Source: Actinokineospora globicatena
Lineage (GTDB): Bacteria > Actinomycetota > Actinomycetes > Mycobacteriales > Pseudonocardiaceae
Assembly (NCBI RefSeq): GCF_024171945.1
Contig: NZ_JAMTCR010000004.1
Location: 806,001 to 870,000 of the forward strand
Reading direction: 5' to 3'
DNA: 64,000 nt
The notes under the pieces were generated by a model. It made no database searches. It was not told the DNA's origin and saw nothing but the letters and a program-made list of their open reading frames with translations. Every line of letters starts with the position of its first letter. The first letter of the stretch is position 1. This document shows, piece after piece, positions 1 through 8,270 of this stretch. The position numbers and the translations under genes are program-made.

Positions 1-27
1 ACGTGCCCATGAAAGGAGGGCTTGAAC

Positions 28-396
28 TTGAGTACCGGGATATACTTTGTCATCATTCTGCTCGGCGTGTCGGCAGTGGCGCTTATCCTGTGGGCGTTCA
101 CCCCCTCGAATAGACCCCATCGAACCCCCTACCAAACCCGCCCCGCGTCACATTTGCTCGCAGACCTTGGTGTCATTTCGATGACGTTTACCAACGGTTC
201 TCAGCATCTTGTCGCCGAGAACCAAGCGGCGACATGCGGAAACCATGGCGTCTACACATCGGTATGCGGTACCACGGGGCTACTCCCAGAGCCACTGTTT
301 GTCCCACCCTGCGCTCCGTGCGCGGTGTGTACCCGACTGGTTAGCCTCCACAGCCGTGCACGCGGGACTGGGGAGGAAACAGCAAAGTCGGCCTAG
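28..396 (+). CDS. Small hypothetical protein with one N-terminal membrane segment
   Basis: Not recognised. The first 25 or so residues form a hydrophobic helix (IYFVIILLGVSAVALILWAF), suggesting a signal anchor. The remainder is polar with five Cys residues toward the C-terminus, including a CAPCAVC cluster. I place the start at TTG 28 because a strong GGAGGG at 15-20 sits 7 bases upstream; TTG 22 would be too close. Codon use is more A/T-tolerant than in most of the window, as in the following regulators, so it may belong to the same accessory segment. It could also be an over-called ORF. Confidence 0.45.
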   Translation: MSTGIYFVIILLGVSAVALILWAFTPSNRPHRTPYQTRPASHLLADLGVISMTFTNGSQHLVAENQAATCGNHGVYTSVCGTTGLLPEPLFVPPCAPCAVCTRLVSLHSRARGTGEETAKSA

Positions 397-406
397 TCCG
401 TCGGAT

Positions 407-476
407 GACCTTTGACAAAGGTCGTCGTCCTCCGAGTCGGGTGGGCCAGCGAGATATGCCCATCTTGCTGGCCCAC
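407..476. promoter_or_regulatory. Two inverted repeats upstream of the XRE/DUF5753 gene
   Basis: A perfect 7-bp inverted repeat (GACCTTT-gac-AAAGGTC, 407-423) embeds a TTGACA hexamer. It is followed by a 10-bp inverted repeat (GTGGGCCAGC at 441-450, GCTGGCCCAC at 467-476). Both lie between the small membrane ORF and the XRE gene. They could be operators for the neighbouring HTH proteins, or the second could be a terminator for the upstream ORF. Function is inferred from position only. Confidence 0.35.
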
Positions 477-510
477 TGCGGATTCTGCTAACGAAATATG
501 AGGTGTGGTG

Positions 511-1269
511 GTGAACGTCCGAATCCCCATTGCTCGGGCTATAGTACTCGGATCGATGATCAGAGAAGCGCTCGACAAACTGTCAGATACTCATCAGGTT
601 GTAGCTGAACGCTGCGACTTGCACAGATCTGATCTCTCGCGCTTCCTTGCTGGCAAGCGGTCGATTTCGGAGCCCGATCTCGTCACGCTCGCCGGTGTGT
701 GTGGCTTTAGGTCGCGAAAGGAACGCGCGATGCTCGTAGGTCTTCACCGAGATCGCGAAAAGTTGGAGTGGTGGCTAGGCCCTGCTGACAAGGATCTTCA
801 AGACAAGGCGGATGTATACCTCGAAGATTCTTCTTGTACTGTGGTCAGTTACGCACCCCACGAAATCCCACCGGAACTGCGGACGGACTGTCACCCGGGA
901 CCTGGCCGTGTCGAGCGAAATCTAGGTCAGGGGCCGCATCGAACGTACTATCTGGGCCTTCCTGCTTTGCGGCGACTAGGTTTGACAACCAGTGTCGCGC
1001 AGGAGCAAGCCAGACTTCTCTTCTGGCTTGAAGCGAGTCCGCTGGTGACTATTCGAGTCGTACCAGACCCTGGAACTGTCGCGCCATTTCGTCTTTTCGA
1101 CTTGGTCGAAGGCCGAAAGCTCGTCAAGGTCGATCTTTCGGGCATGGGGATGGTTTTGGAGTCGCTGGGCGATGTCAGGCACCATCAGAAGTTAATAAAA
1201 GAGATTGACGCCGCTGCCATCAACGAAGAACAGACTCGATTGCTGCTCGCGCGGATTGCGGACCCGTGA
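511..1269 (+). CDS. XRE-family HTH regulator with DUF5753-type C-terminal domain
   Basis: The layout is that of the large actinomycete XRE/DUF5753 family, many members of which act with small partner proteins in developmental control. An N-terminal HTH (about residues 15-70) contains VAERCDLHRSDLSRFLAGKR, a typical second and recognition helix pair. The C-terminal domain of about 170 residues carries the EIPPELRT and QEQARLLFWLEASP segments of DUF5753. Starts at GTG 505, 508 and 511 are possible; 511 has GAGG about 7 bases upstream. The stop overlaps the next gene's start by four bases (GTGA at 1266-1269), so the two are probably co-translated. The target is unknown. Confidence 0.8.
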   Translation: MNVRIPIARAIVLGSMIREALDKLSDTHQVVAERCDLHRSDLSRFLAGKRSISEPDLVTLAGVCGFRSRKERAMLVGLHRDREKLEWWLGPADKDLQDKADVYLEDSSCTVVSYAPHEIPPELRTDCHPGPGRVERNLGQGPHRTYYLGLPALRRLGLTTSVAQEQARLLFWLEASPLVTIRVVPDPGTVAPFRLFDLVEGRKLVKVDLSGMGMVLESLGDVRHHQKLIKEIDAAAINEEQTRLLLARIADP

Positions 1270-1649
1270 GAATTCGGGAAGGCGGAGGCGGCAGGGAGAA
1301 CTGGGTAGCAGTTGCGACGGTAATCAACGACTGCATGAACTCGCTCAAGTTGCCCCAGAAGGTGCTAGCCGAGCGCTCCGGAGTTTCTCAGGCCGTCGTT
1401 CGTGAACTCCAATATAACACCAACGAACGCAGGAGAAGCCGCCGAACTCTTGAGGCACTTTCTGTAGCGCTGGGACTGCACCCAGATCATCTCAAGAGTG
1501 TCAGCCTGGGAATCGAACCCTTGCCCGTAGATTACGTAGAGGAAACAGAACTTGCAAAGCTGGAAAGAATTGAAAAGCAAGTCGGCTTGATTCTGGAGAA
1601 GGTTGAGGGACTTCGCGGCTGCCAGTGCGGGCATCCCGATCGTGACTAA
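1266..1649 (+). CDS. Small XRE-type HTH protein, coupled to the upstream regulator
   Basis: A 127-residue protein. Residues 20-75 look like an XRE HTH (LPQKVLAERSGVSQAVVREL, then RRTLEALSVALGLHPDHL). A short helical C-terminus follows (KLERIEKQVGLILEKVEGL), with heptad-like spacing that could be a dimerising coiled coil. GTG 1266 overlaps the previous stop by four bases. Tandem overlapping HTH genes suggest a two-part regulatory module, but nothing adjacent identifies what they control. The small size also fits a phage- or plasmid-type repressor. Confidence 0.7.
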   Translation: MRIREGGGGRENWVAVATVINDCMNSLKLPQKVLAERSGVSQAVVRELQYNTNERRRSRRTLEALSVALGLHPDHLKSVSLGIEPLPVDYVEETELAKLERIEKQVGLILEKVEGLRGCQCGHPDRD

Positions 1650-1683
1650 AGCCCGAACCTTGGCGGTCGCGAATCGCTGAGAA

Positions 1684-1704
1684 GCCAGCCCCGACAGGGC
1701 TGGC
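1684..1704 (+). terminator. Hairpin after the tandem XRE genes
   Basis: A perfect 8-bp stem (GCCAGCCC / GGGCTGGC, 5-nt loop) lies 35 bases after the small XRE gene. No strong U-tract follows, as is common for actinomycete terminators. Confidence 0.55.
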
Positions 1705-1780
1705 CCTCTGCATGGTTGTGTGGTTTCTAAAGCTTGCCAGGCAACTGGGCGCCTATGGGGTGAGGCACCTCGGATAGCGC

Positions 1781-2320
1781 CTACTTCTGCGAGGCGATTA
1801 GCTTGTCGTGCAGTAGCAACAACGCTGCGATAGCATTTGCGCTCCGGACATCGCCCTTGCTGATAAGGTCATGAACCCGACTAAGGGCTACCCATTCGCG
1901 TCGACCGGATTCGAAGTCGTCTTCGGGATAACCCACATATTCCGCGCCGTCTGCCCAATACACGTGATGCAAAGAGTCGGAAAGTCCATTTGCGGGTTCC
2001 ATTGTAATCAACTTCTGCAAAGGTCCCGCTCGCCAGCCGGTTTCTTCTAGCATTTCACGCGCTGCGGCTTGTTCGATCGTCTCGTCATCCTCGACTACGC
2101 CGGCTGGCAACTCCCAGCCCCAGGTGTCTGTTATGAAGCGATGGCGCCACAACAACAAGACTTCTTTGTTTTCGTTGAGCGCCGCCGTAAGTGCCACTGG
2201 TCGTTGGCGAATGACGAAGTGGGAAAGATGTCGACCGTCTGGCAACTCAACGTCTGCAAGCTTTACCTTGAACCAGTCATTCTTGTAGACGTCCTCTTCG
2301 CCGTGGTTCTTCCATTTCAT
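1781..2320 (-). CDS. Nudix hydrolase (ADP-ribose pyrophosphatase-like)
   Basis: A complete Nudix box lies at about residues 75-97: Gly followed by five residues, then Glu, and the core AAAREMLEETGW, giving the metal-binding REx2EE. The N-terminal beta-rich part (HFVIRQRPVALTAAL) and the later ANGLSDSLHHVYWAD stretch suit the ADP-ribose/NDP-sugar pyrophosphatase branch, but substrate cannot be read from the motif. It lies 26 bases downstream of the HTH-TPR regulator on the same strand and is probably co-transcribed with it. Such pairs raise the possibility that the nucleotide-derived substrate or product is sensed by the regulator; that is inference. Confidence 0.85.
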   Translation of the reverse strand: MKWKNHGEEDVYKNDWFKVKLADVELPDGRHLSHFVIRQRPVALTAALNENKEVLLLWRHRFITDTWGWELPAGVVEDDETIEQAAAREMLEETGWRAGPLQKLITMEPANGLSDSLHHVYWADGAEYVGYPEDDFESGRREWVALSRVHDLISKGDVRSANAIAALLLLHDKLIASQK

Positions 2321-2346
2321 CTTGGCGATATCCCTCTCGTTGGTGC

Positions 2347-3822
2347 TTACAGAATCACGGCGATAGCGCTGTCAATTCTAGCTATTGCTTCTCTGCTGGT
2401 TGTGGTCGGCTGGCTTGCGAACTCGGCTCTGAGCTTGGCGAATCTGCTGCTAAGGCGTCGCGAGTCCATCCCCCTAGCCGTATCGACCATTTGACACGCC
2501 AGAGAGGAAGCTCGCTCGATATCTCCCATAGCCATTTCGAGGGTCGCCATCGATGCGAGCCTGTTTACCTTCCCTCTGGGATGCCCATCGCTGACCAGCG
2601 CCTGTTCCGCGTAGTGGCCAGCGGCGTGAAACTCCCTCAGGCTCGCCAAAGCTTCGGCAAGTTGCGCATGTAGATGACCCTCTTGGGCGTAACTCGCTTC
2701 AGCGATGTCGTGACTTCCAGCGAGTCGACCGGCTGTGTTCTCGATCTCCCGAATCATGGCCATCGCTTCCGAGCGGTCACCCATGAAGGCCAAAGCCTTG
2801 GCTTTCATCGTTTGCAGGTCGATCAGCAAGGGCGACGGTGGCACCTTCTCGGACGAACGTAGCCCAACCTCGGCGAGTTGCAATGCTGACTTGTAGTCTT
2901 CCAGAGCTAGCGCTTGATTGACCATCAACGCGAGTACGTATGCGTGAAACCCGTAGTCACGGGCTGCCTCTGCGATCAATAGCGCGTGCGAGAATCGGGA
3001 GTACGCAACTGACCAATCTTCTGAGTCATATGCGCACACGCCCGCAAGTGCGACGAGGCCGCCCATGGCTCGTTGCGACTTAAGGCCCATATTGCCGTCT
3101 CCGGCCATCCCAGTCAGCAGCGGCAGTGTTTGCCTTGCCAAGTACATATCGATGCGATTGCCGGTGGTGAGGCCACCCGAACTTCTATACATCTGCTCAA
3201 AATGTTCTCGGGCCGAAATCAAGCGCTCCACGTGTGTGGTCGGATCTTCATTCAACAAGTTCGAGGGCGACCATGGCACCACTTTTTGGGGGAGTTCGAG
3301 TGTCGCGGCGATTGTGGTCGCGCTGTCCATGGTCGCGCTGCCCAGAGTCGTGGCGCTGGTCCGCCGCTTTTCGCCCGGAAAGTCAAACCAGAGAAGGTCT
3401 TTCGGTATTTGCAGGACTAGCGCGTACCTTCGGAGAACTTCCAGATTTAGTTCGGGCTTGCCCTTCTCGGCTTTGCTGACCTGTGCCTGTGTCAGACCTA
3501 GCCAGCGGCCCAGGAGTTCCTGATTGAGTGGCTTGCCAAAGAGTCTGAGGTGGTGTGGGTGGTTCCGGTAGGCCCGGAACGCCTTGCCCATGTGTTGACT
3601 GTCGAACGCGGCGCGGAACTCGCCAGTGTCGAAGAACTCGTGAGAGTAAAGGGGTGGGGTGCGGAGTTGGTCGCGCAACTCCCTGTGACACCTAACGCAC
3701 AGGGTTGCGGTGTTGTCTGCCGCAAGCGCTGACCCGCAATTCGGGCATGTCCGCCCTGCCCCCGCCGGGATGCCCTGCGCGGGGAGGCTGACCCCGCGCT
3801 CCTCTCCACCCCCGTGAGCCAC
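2347..3822 (-). CDS. Zinc-ribbon / HTH / TPR-like transcriptional regulator
   Basis: About 491 residues. Near the N-terminus is a four-Cys ribbon (CPNCGSAL...CVRCHREL). Next comes an XRE-type HTH (LNQELLGRWLGLTQAQVSKA, then EVLRRYALVLQIPKDLLWF). The second half is an alpha-helical repeat region with TPR-like segments (AYVLALMVNQALALEDYKSA; AMGDIERASSLACQM). This layout recalls actinomycete HTH-TPR regulators that sense a small ligand or peptide, but the N-terminal ribbon is less usual. I chose GTG 3822 because GGGAGG lies 7 bases upstream; the longer reading from 3981 starts in non-coding-looking sequence. The Nudix gene follows closely. Confidence 0.75.
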   Translation of the reverse strand: MAHGGGEERGVSLPAQGIPAGAGRTCPNCGSALAADNTATLCVRCHRELRDQLRTPPLYSHEFFDTGEFRAAFDSQHMGKAFRAYRNHPHHLRLFGKPLNQELLGRWLGLTQAQVSKAEKGKPELNLEVLRRYALVLQIPKDLLWFDFPGEKRRTSATTLGSATMDSATTIAATLELPQKVVPWSPSNLLNEDPTTHVERLISAREHFEQMYRSSGGLTTGNRIDMYLARQTLPLLTGMAGDGNMGLKSQRAMGGLVALAGVCAYDSEDWSVAYSRFSHALLIAEAARDYGFHAYVLALMVNQALALEDYKSALQLAEVGLRSSEKVPPSPLLIDLQTMKAKALAFMGDRSEAMAMIREIENTAGRLAGSHDIAEASYAQEGHLHAQLAEALASLREFHAAGHYAEQALVSDGHPRGKVNRLASMATLEMAMGDIERASSLACQMVDTARGMDSRRLSSRFAKLRAEFASQPTTTSREAIARIDSAIAVIL

Positions 3823-4040
3823 CTCGCTACCTCCCCTGCGTTGACGTCGTCCTGCTGTGACGCAGAACTCAACCTGCCTGCCATAGGCTGGTGTGAACCC
3901 CCTCTGACCAGCGTACATCCGACGCAGGGCGGCGTGTCGCTCACACTCCGTGTTGTATGCAGCTTGACGGAGAGCAATCACTGGGACGTCACGTTCTACA
4001 ACTGCGGCGGCTGCTGACCCCGTGGGGCAAGATCGGGGTC

Positions 4041-4727
4041 GTGACTGAACACCCGACCCTGGTCCTGTTGCACGGCCTCGCAGGCAGCGGAGCGCTGTGG
4101 GACGGCTTGGACGCCGCTTCCCAGTGGGACGGCCCGGTCGTGGCCCCCGACCTCGCGGGTCACGGCGCCGCCACCCCGCTGGAGCGCTACAGCTTCGGCG
4201 CGCTGGCCGCCCGCGTCGCCGCCGCGCTCGACCCCGACCAGCCCGTCGCGGTGCTCGGCCACTCCCTCGGCGGGGTGGTGGCCCTGGCGCTGGCGTCGGG
4301 CTGGTTCGGCGTCCGGGTCACCTCGGTCGTCGCGCTCGGGGTGAAGCTCAGCTGGTCGCCCGACGAGTTGGCCAAGGGCCGGGCGCTGGGGGCGAAGCCG
4401 CCGAAGGTGTTCGAGACCCGCGCCGAGGCCGAGGCGTGGGCGGGCAGGCTCGCCGGTCTGCCGTCCGGGCCGGTCACGGAGTTCGGCGGCGGGTGGCGCG
4501 CGGCGGTGGACCCGAGGGCGTTCGCCGTCGGGCGGCCGGACCTGCCGGGGCTGCTCGCGGCCGCGCGGGCCAGGGTGACGCTGGCGGCGGGGGAGCGGGA
4601 CACGATGTCGCCGGTCGAGCAGCTGCGGACCCTCGTGCCGAACCCGGTCGTGCTGCCCGACGTCGGGCACAACGCGCACGTGGAGGACCCGGCCGCGACG
4701 GCGGTCCTGCTGGAGTACTTGCGCTAG
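4041..4727 (+). CDS. Alpha/beta-fold hydrolase
   Basis: A 228-residue alpha/beta hydrolase. It shows the oxyanion HGLAGSG motif near residue 12, the nucleophile elbow GHSLGG (Ser near residue 75), a likely acid in AAGERDTMSP and the catalytic His in DVGHNAHVEDP near the C-terminus. The cap is short. It resembles generic esterases or hydrolases of the menH/pimeloyl-esterase type; the substrate is unknown. GTG 4041 starts seven residues before the first core strand (PTLVLLHG); longer readings add non-homologous sequence. Codon use switches here to the strongly GC3-biased style of the rest of the window. Confidence 0.85.
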   Translation: MTEHPTLVLLHGLAGSGALWDGLDAASQWDGPVVAPDLAGHGAATPLERYSFGALAARVAAALDPDQPVAVLGHSLGGVVALALASGWFGVRVTSVVALGVKLSWSPDELAKGRALGAKPPKVFETRAEAEAWAGRLAGLPSGPVTEFGGGWRAAVDPRAFAVGRPDLPGLLAAARARVTLAAGERDTMSPVEQLRTLVPNPVVLPDVGHNAHVEDPAATAVLLEYLR

Positions 4728-4736
4728 CGGTGGATC

Positions 4737-4777
4737 CCCCGTCCGGCACCGTGGTGGCGATCCGGTGCCGGACGGGG
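4737..4777. terminator. Bidirectional hairpin between hydrolase and FKBP genes
   Basis: A perfect 14-bp inverted repeat (CCCCGTCCGGCACC / GGTGCCGGACGGGG, 13-nt loop) lies between two convergent genes and is well placed to end both transcripts. Confidence 0.75.
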
Positions 4778-4791
4778 TGGTGCTGGGGCGC

Positions 4792-5166
4792 CTAGTTCAC
4801 GCCGAGCAGGTCCACGACGAAGATCAGGGTCTCGCCCGGCTTGATCAACGCGCCCGCGCCGCGTTCGCCGTAGCCCAGGCTCGGCGGGATGACCAGCCTG
4901 CGCCTGCCGCCCACGCGCATGCCCGCCACGCCCTGGTCCCAGCCCGCGATGACCCGGCCCGCGCCGAGCGGGAAGGCGAAGGCCTCGCCCCGGTTCCAGG
5001 AGGCGTCGAACTCCTCGCCGGTCGAGTGGGCGACACCGACGTAGTGCACCGACACCAGTTGGCCGGGGGTGGCCTCGGGGCCGTCACCGACGGTGATGTC
5101 CTGCACCGCCAGCTCAGTGGGGGCGGCACCCTCGATCGGGTCGACCTCGGGCTTCTGCAGAGCCAT
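4792..5166 (-). CDS. FKBP-type peptidyl-prolyl cis-trans isomerase
   Basis: A single-domain, 124-residue FKBP without a signal peptide, so probably cytoplasmic. Typical landmarks are present: SVHYVGV, the EEFDASWNRGEAFAFPLGAG segment, VIAGWDQGVAGM with the conserved Trp of the pocket floor, and the C-terminal strand ETLIFVVDLLGV. The ATG at 5166 has GAGGAGCACGC directly upstream, a good ribosome binding site. It catalyses proline isomerisation during protein folding. It stands alone and converges on the upstream hydrolase. Confidence 0.93.
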   Translation of the reverse strand: MALQKPEVDPIEGAAPTELAVQDITVGDGPEATPGQLVSVHYVGVAHSTGEEFDASWNRGEAFAFPLGAGRVIAGWDQGVAGMRVGGRRRLVIPPSLGYGERGAGALIKPGETLIFVVDLLGVN

Positions 5167-5246
5167 GCGTGCTCCTCGTACTCGACTGCTCGGTCCCGGC
5201 AATCCTCTCCTGACCGGTCCCGGCCTGCGCGACGACCCCGCCGTGC

Positions 5247-5954
5247 TCAGCCGCGCGCGGCGAGCCGGACGTGCGCGGCGCTGCGCACGACCTCGGCGGC
5301 GACCTGGGCGATCTTGAGGTTGTGCGAGCGCGACAGCGACCGCAGCTCCTGGAACGACTCCGACGCCGACTGGTGGTGCCGCTCGGCGAGCACGCCCTTG
5401 GCCTGCTCGATCAGCACCCGGCTCTCCAGCGCGGACTGCAGCTGGTCGGTGAGGGTCTGGCGCTGCCGGACCGCGCGCTCGGCGTTGATCCCGATCGCGG
5501 CGATGTCGGCGACCGCCTGCACGGCGGCGACCTGCTCGGCGTCGAAGGCCTGGTCGGCCACCCGGTAGAGGCAGACCGCGCCCAGCGGCGTGCCGCGCAG
5601 TCGCATCGGGACGGCGTGCGCGTGCGCGAACCCGGCCAGGGTCGCGACCCCGGTGATCGCGGGCCACCGGGTGACCGGACCGCCGTTGGCCGCCGCGGTC
5701 GCGAACGCGGTGCTGCCAGGGCCGTGCTCGTGGTGCCGGTCGAACAGCGCCGCCACCCGGCTCTCGCCCGCGTGGGGGTCCGTCGACCGGAGGGAGCCGT
5801 CGCTGTCGGCGAGGAGCACCGCCGCGCTGTCCGCCGCCGCGAGCGCGGCGCAGTGGTCGGTGAGTCGTCGCAGGTAGGACACCAACTCGAAATCGGGTCC
5901 CAGCGTGTCGGAAAGGTCGATCAGCACATCGGCAAGCCGTGCTCGCGTAGCCAT
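5247..5954 (-). CDS. GAF-ANTAR domain regulator
   Basis: A 235-residue protein. Residues about 20-160 form a GAF domain (ALAAADSAAVLLAD; GTPLGAVCLYRVADQAFDAEQ). Residues about 170-228 form an ANTAR RNA-binding domain (LQSALESRVLIEQAKGVLAE; the AxxxA...F...LRxxSR pattern in ESFQELRSLSRSHNLKIAQVA). ANTAR proteins bind paired hexaloop hairpins in nascent transcripts and cause antitermination; the GAF domain probably senses a small ligand or redox state. ATG 5954 is preferred over TTG 5975. The gene diverges from the response regulator, 153 bases away. Confidence 0.9.
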   Translation of the reverse strand: MATRARLADVLIDLSDTLGPDFELVSYLRRLTDHCAALAAADSAAVLLADSDGSLRSTDPHAGESRVAALFDRHHEHGPGSTAFATAAANGGPVTRWPAITGVATLAGFAHAHAVPMRLRGTPLGAVCLYRVADQAFDAEQVAAVQAVADIAAIGINAERAVRQRQTLTDQLQSALESRVLIEQAKGVLAERHHQSASESFQELRSLSRSHNLKIAQVAAEVVRSAAHVRLAARG

Positions 5955-6107
5955 GGGTTCGCGCCTCGCTCGCAATTGTCGAAAAGGTCTCAGGTATTGC
6001 CCGAGTGGTGGTCACCCGTGCGGCGGTGGGTGTGTTCTCACAGTGATACCGTCCTGCCTTGGCCACGCTGTCTGCGGGAGTTCAACATTTCGTCAACGGG
6101 GCGGGAA

Positions 6108-6815
6108 GTGGAATCCGAGACCCGATCCGACCGCCCGGCGGTCGTGCTCGTCGAGGACGAGCCCGACCTCGCCGCGATGGCCAGGGACTTCCTGGTCCGC
6201 GAGGGGTTCCAGGTGCTGCTCGCCGCCGACGTGCGGACCGGGCTGCGGCTGCTGGAGACCGACCGCGTCGACCTCGTCGTGCTCGACCTCGGCTTACCCG
6301 ACGGCAACGGGCTCGACCTGCTGCGCGCGGTGCGCGGGCGCGACAACCCGCTGCCGGTGATCGTCGTGACCGGCCGCGGCGAGGAGGCCGACCGGGTCGT
6401 CGGGTTGGAGCTCGGCGCCGACGACTACGTCGTGAAGCCCTACTCCCCACGGGAACTGGCCGCGCGCATCCGCGCCGTGCTGCGCCGCAGCGGCGCGCCG
6501 CCACCCCCGGCCACCGCGATCCGGGTGGGTGGGCTGGTGATCGACACCGGCGCCCGCGAGGTGCGCAGGGCGGGCACCCCGATCGCCCTCACCCCGCGCG
6601 AGTACGCGCTGGTGGAGTTCCTCGCCAGCGCCCCCGGGCAGACCTTCTCCCGCGAGCAGCTGCTCGACCACGTGTGGGGCTCCTCGTCGCGCTGGCAGGC
6701 ACCGACCACAGTGGACGAACACGTCTACCGGGTGCGCCGCAAACTCGTCGCCGCCGGGGTGACCGAACCCCGGATCACGACCGTGCGCGGATTCGGCTAC
6801 CGGCTGGACCCGTGA
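6108..6815 (+). CDS. OmpR-type response regulator
   Basis: A 235-residue two-domain regulator. The receiver has acidic residues in VEDEPD (about 15-20), phosphoacceptor Asp60 in VVLDLGLPDGNG, and the conserved Lys in YVVKPYSPREL. The C-terminal winged helix runs from about residue 140 (TPREYALVEFLASAPGQTFS; VDEHVYRVRRKL; TVRGFGYRLDP). GTG 6108 follows a G-rich stretch. The stop shares one base with the downstream kinase ATG (TGATG), so the pair is a coupled two-component system. The stimulus is unknown. Confidence 0.92.
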   Translation: MESETRSDRPAVVLVEDEPDLAAMARDFLVREGFQVLLAADVRTGLRLLETDRVDLVVLDLGLPDGNGLDLLRAVRGRDNPLPVIVVTGRGEEADRVVGLELGADDYVVKPYSPRELAARIRAVLRRSGAPPPPATAIRVGGLVIDTGAREVRRAGTPIALTPREYALVEFLASAPGQTFSREQLLDHVWGSSSRWQAPTTVDEHVYRVRRKLVAAGVTEPRITTVRGFGYRLDP

Positions 6816-7972
6816 TGGACTTCGAGTTGTTGTTCACCGCCACGCCGTCGCACTACCTGGTGCTCGGCCCCGATCTGGTCATCGTCGAGGTGAATCCCGC
6901 GTACGCGCGCGCGACCGGCAAGAATCGCGCGGACCTGATCGGCACGCACATCTTCACCGCGTTCCCGGACAATCCCGATCTGCTCGCCCCGGACGGGGTG
7001 CGCAACCTGCGCCGTTCGCTGGAAACCGTCCTGGCGACCGGGCAGCCCGACACCATGCCGATCCAGCGCTACGACATCGAGGTCGGCGACGGCGTGTTCG
7101 AGGAGCGGCACTGGAGCCCGGTCAACACCCCGCTGATCGGCCCCGACGGCGCGATCGGCTACATCCTGCACCGGGTCGAGGACGTCACCGACCTGGTCGT
7201 CGACCGGCCGACCGACGAGCGGTTGCAGCGCCTGGAGATCGACCTGTTCGTCCGCTCCCGCGAGCTCAAGGCGGCCAACGACCGGCTCGCCGAGGCGGGG
7301 GCGGCGCTGCGGCGCGAGCACGAGGTCAAGGACGGGTTCTTCGCCGCGGTCGCGCACGAGTTGCGCACCCCGCTGAGCGCGCTGCGGGTCGCCACCGAGC
7401 TGCTCGCGCTCGACGTCGCCCAGCACCCGGCGCTCGGGGTGCTCGACCGCCAGGTCACCGCGCTGAGCCGGATGGCCGACGACCTGCTCGACGCGGGCCG
7501 GGTGATCACCGGCGGGCTGCGGGTGGACCGGGTGCCGGTCGACCTGGGTGAGGTGGTCGCCGACGCGGTGGGGCCGCCGGGGCTGCACGGCCGCGAGGTG
7601 CTCGTCTCGGTGCCCGCCGAGCCGGTCGTGGTGGTCGGCGACCGGGTGCGGCTGGGGCAGGCCGTCAACAACCTGCTGTCCAACGCGGTCCGCTACAGCG
7701 CGGCGGGGACGGTGGTGCGGGTGGGGCTGGTGGTGGAGCCCGGCACCGCCGAGCTCACCGTGGCCGACACCGGGATCGGCTTCGACCCGGCGGTGGCGGC
7801 CACGCTGTTCGAGGGGTTCACCCGGGTGGCCGATCCCCGGGTCGGCGGACTCGGGTTGGGCCTGGCCATCGTGCGCGGGGTGGTCGCCGTGCACGGCGGC
7901 ACGGTGACAGCGCACAGCGACGGACCGGGGACCGGCGCCCGGTTCGTGGTCCGGCTTCCGCTGTTCGGGTGA
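6815..7972 (+). CDS. PAS-domain sensor histidine kinase
   Basis: 385 residues with no clear transmembrane segment, so probably a soluble sensor. An N-terminal PAS domain (about 1-130; YLVLGPDLVIVEVNPAYARA) is followed by a helical linker, the HisKA H-box (AAVAHELRTPLSALR, near residue 180) and a HATPase domain with N-box (QAVNNLLSNAVRYS), G1 (VADTGIGFDP) and G2 (GGLGLGLAIVRG). It partners the overlapping response regulator. PAS cofactor or ligand cannot be told from sequence. Confidence 0.92.
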   Translation: MDFELLFTATPSHYLVLGPDLVIVEVNPAYARATGKNRADLIGTHIFTAFPDNPDLLAPDGVRNLRRSLETVLATGQPDTMPIQRYDIEVGDGVFEERHWSPVNTPLIGPDGAIGYILHRVEDVTDLVVDRPTDERLQRLEIDLFVRSRELKAANDRLAEAGAALRREHEVKDGFFAAVAHELRTPLSALRVATELLALDVAQHPALGVLDRQVTALSRMADDLLDAGRVITGGLRVDRVPVDLGEVVADAVGPPGLHGREVLVSVPAEPVVVVGDRVRLGQAVNNLLSNAVRYSAAGTVVRVGLVVEPGTAELTVADTGIGFDPAVAATLFEGFTRVADPRVGGLGLGLAIVRGVVAVHGGTVTAHSDGPGTGARFVVRLPLFG

Positions 7973-8056
7973 CACAGTCCACTGCGGAACGCGGTCGCCC
8001 GCGCCGCGTCCACTCCAGTCGGTAACACCCACCCGGCCTGCGGCGACTACACCATC

Positions 8057-8088
8057 GCGGCCCTGTCACCCCCCGACGGCAGGGCCGC
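8057..8088 (+). terminator. Intrinsic terminator of the two-component operon
   Basis: A 9-bp stem (GCGGCCCTG / CAGGGCCGC) with a 14-nt loop is followed by TTCTTCCTTT, one of the few hairpins here with a real T-rich tail. It lies 85 bases after the histidine kinase. Confidence 0.8.
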
Positions 8089-8270
8089 TTCTTCCTTTCC
8101 CGGCCCCTGCGCCGCGGTGCCCGAGCGCCGCGCACTGCCATCACGTGGCCATCGGGAAGCTCCACCACGTTCATGCTTTAGTTGGTTGATTCATGGCAGT
8201 CTTCACTCGAAAGTGAAACCAGAGTCACGCTCTGTCGACTTTGGTCACCGTCGGGGAGAGGACATCGCCC

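Noticed and set aside
209..415. 68-residue ORF overlapping the first small ORF
   Set aside because: No ribosome binding site, and it lies fully within the better-supported membrane-protein frame.
4097..4795. Alternative-frame ORF within the alpha/beta hydrolase gene
   Set aside because: Arg/Gly/Ala-rich shadow; the other frame carries the complete hydrolase motifs.
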